64,000 nt of DNA, from the NCBI RefSeq assembly GCF_004402235.1, contig NZ_SOFS01000019.1:62001-126000 (forward strand). The letters are read 5' to 3'. The notes under the pieces were generated by a model, which was not told the origin of the DNA, made no database searches, and saw only the letters and a list, made by a program, of their open reading frames with translations. A program made the position numbers and the translations under genes. Below are positions 62,647 through 64,000 of this stretch, piece by piece; the first letter of the stretch is position 1, and each line of letters begins with the position of its first letter. The stretch is from Cryobacterium glucosi (GTDB lineage: Bacteria > Actinomycetota > Actinomycetes > Actinomycetales > Microbacteriaceae).

Positions 62647-63810
62647 TCAGACGCCCGCGAGCCAGAGGTCGGGTCCGAAGATCTCGTAGTGGATGCGATT
62701 GGCAGGGACCCCTGCAGCCAGCGCCTGCGAGCGCAGGCTGCGCATAAACGGGAGCGGCCCGCACAGGTAGACCGAGGCGTTGTCGGGAATGGTCACATTC
62801 TCGAGAGACATGAAACCCTCGTGGTGACCGGCGCTCGGGATTTCCAGCCACAGCTCCAGCTCGGCGGCCTCGAGCAGGGCGATGTCCTCGCTCATCTGGT
62901 CGCGCAGCGCCCAGCGTTCCAGGTTGCTTTCGGCGTGCAGGACGAGCACTTCGCGCTTCGAGGCACCGTCCACCAGCGAGCGCAGGATGGACGCGCTTGG
63001 CGTGCAGCCGATACCAGCCGAGGCCAGGACGAGCGGGCCGTCGCCGCGGTCCAGGGTGATGTCCCCGCAGGGCACAGAGAGGATCAGCGTGTCGCCGACC
63101 TGCACGTCGCGGTGCAGGGCTGGGGAGACCTCGCCGTTCGCATCCAGCTTGGTGGTGAAGACGCGGGTCGTGGCCGTGCCGGCTGACAAGGAGTATTGCC
63201 GCACCTGATGGATGCCGTCGGGCATCCGCACGGTGACGCTCACGTACTGGCCGGGCAATGCGGGCGAGACCGGGGTGTCATCGGCCGGTTCGAGGGTGAA
63301 CGTGACGGCGTCGGTACCGGCCGTTTCCTTCTTCACGACGACCCAGGGCGCGAGGGGCTTGTCGCTTGCGAGGCCGGAGTAAAGTCCGCTCTCCATCTTG
63401 ATCAGGGCGTGGGCCATCAGCCAGTAGACCTCGGTCCAGGCACCGGCGATCTCCGTTGTGATGACGTCGCTGAGCTCGTCGGCGATGGCTTCGAAGAGGT
63501 ATTTGTAGACAATGTCGTACTGCTCGGGCCGGATGTCGAGGGAGACGTGCTTGTGCGCGATGCGGGAGAGCATGGCCTCGGGAGTGGTCTCGGGATTCTG
63601 AACCAGGTGCGTCGCGAACACTGCGATGCTGCCGGCGAGTGCCTGCTGCTGAGAGCCGTTCTTCTGATTCGAGCGGCTGAACAGGCCGTCGAAGAGCTCG
63701 GGGTGGGCGGTGAGCATGCGGCCGTAGAAATTCCTGGCGATTTCGGGCATGCGCTCGCCTACGAGGGGCAACGTCGCTTCGATCAGGGGCAGAGACTGGG
63801 CAGAGAGCAT
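62647..63810 (-). CDS. hmp: flavohemoglobin (nitric oxide dioxygenase)
   Basis: 387 residues from the ATG at 63810, five bases after GGAG; the in-frame ATG at 63825 is less likely. The globin domain (~1-140) includes Tyr in ARNFYGRM and the proximal His in IAHKHVSL (~84); the FAD domain has RQYSLS (~196) and the NAD domain ASAGIGCTPSASILRSL (~259) and YLCGPLPFM (~345). It oxidises NO to nitrate with O2 and NAD(P)H, protecting against nitrosative stress. The AT-rich upstream segment holds a possible NsrR-type site. Confidence 0.95.
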   Translation of the reverse strand: MLSAQSLPLIEATLPLVGERMPEIARNFYGRMLTAHPELFDGLFSRSNQKNGSQQQALAGSIAVFATHLVQNPETTPEAMLSRIAHKHVSLDIRPEQYDIVYKYLFEAIADELSDVITTEIAGAWTEVYWLMAHALIKMESGLYSGLASDKPLAPWVVVKKETAGTDAVTFTLEPADDTPVSPALPGQYVSVTVRMPDGIHQVRQYSLSAGTATTRVFTTKLDANGEVSPALHRDVQVGDTLILSVPCGDITLDRGDGPLVLASAGIGCTPSASILRSLVDGASKREVLVLHAESNLERWALRDQMSEDIALLEAAELELWLEIPSAGHHEGFMSLENVTIPDNASVYLCGPLPFMRSLRSQALAAGVPANRIHYEIFGPDLWLAGV

Positions 63811-63821
63811 GTTGACTCCAA

Positions 63822-63872
63822 ACATTTAGGTATTTAAATCAAAACTATCATTTTAATTTTGTATACGCGGAT
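63822..63872. promoter_or_regulatory. AT-rich promoter of hmp with ATTTAAAT dyad
   Basis: A sharply AT-rich stretch containing ATTTAAAT (63832-63839) and TTTTAATTTTG. An NsrR/Rrf2-type operator is expected for hmp genes, and the ATTTAAAT core resembles it, but the dyad is short. Confidence 0.4.
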
Positions 63873-63948
63873 TCTGCGACGTGCAGGACGTTCCGAGCGC
63901 AGTGAAGCGCCTCAAAGGACGACTCCGGCCAGAGAGGAAACCCGGCTC

Positions 63949-64000
63949 ATGCTCAGAACCAGCCCGCGCCAGTGGCTCAGCGAAGTGACCGCAGGTAGCG
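63949..64000 (+). CDS. start of a gene running off the window
   Basis: ATG at 63949 with GAGGAAA about seven bases upstream begins MLRTSPRQWLSEVTAG, open to the end of the window. Too short to assign; divergent from hmp. Confidence 0.35.
   Translation, partial: MLRTSPRQWLSEVTAGS

Overview
The window reads as chromosome of a high-GC Gram-positive actinobacterium, most likely a Microbacteriaceae-type soil or cold-habitat organism (inference). The support is a GC-rich third codon position throughout, frequent GTG and TTG starts with AGGAG-type ribosome binding sites, two DUF222/13E12 HNH proteins, sugar ABC transporters without their own ATPase, NarL/LiaR-type two-component regulation, and a flood of TetR regulators. 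I see no rRNA, tRNA, CRISPR array, prophage or insertion sequence. The content is catabolic, transport and stress genes, each small operon next to its own regulator.

Layout. 204-3791: overlapping four-gene run (GNAT acyltransferase, SIS protein, N-acylamino-acid racemase/OSBS-type enolase, class IV PLP enzyme), resembling the N-succinylamino-acid racemase route for D- to L-amino acids. 3831-4460: secreted or anchored lysozyme-like protein on the minus strand. 4791-9649: tight five-gene operon of unknown purpose (SDR, TetR, SCP2-like protein, class III aminotransferase, MFS). 9776-16600: histidine utilisation (IclR regulator, hutU, M20 amidohydrolase, hutF, hutI, hutD), with no hutH. 16615-18276: DUF222-HNH protein. 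18454-25005: DeoR-type repressor divergent from a galactosamine/N-acetylgalactosamine-like operon (tagatose-bisphosphate aldolase subunits, AgaS-type isomerase, BadF-type sugar kinase, EamA transporter).

25107-31098: membrane-anchored alpha/beta hydrolase divergent from a TetR gene, SGNH hydrolase, VOC/MarR divergent pair, NYN-LOTUS protein, Cys/Met-metabolism PLP enzyme. 31179-35529: MFS plus GH3 beta-glucosidase facing a TetR regulator across a perfect 22-bp palindrome. 35686-39588: second DUF222-HNH protein and small enzymes (MazG-like, zinc ribbon, VOC, YdeI-like, TetR, small membrane protein). 39729-42055: TetR and DHA2 drug exporter. 42173-48824: ROK repressor divergent from GH36 alpha-galactosidase and a sugar ABC importer. 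48932-53032: two-component system and an MMPL exporter that share a palindrome, with the MMPL gene missing its 5' end.

53086-63810: glycine-zipper protein, SOUL protein, TetR with divergent epimerase-like protein, HTH regulator divergent from an MFS-ADH-CMD-cupin run, class I fructose-bisphosphate aldolase, small conserved protein, GrpB-like protein and flavohemoglobin Hmp.

The most distinctive feature across the window is the number of clear dyad operators lying between regulators and their likely targets. They give specific regulon predictions (sites at 4753, 19304, 28465, 34808, 39671, 43345/43460, 48869/50833, 55045 and 60605).
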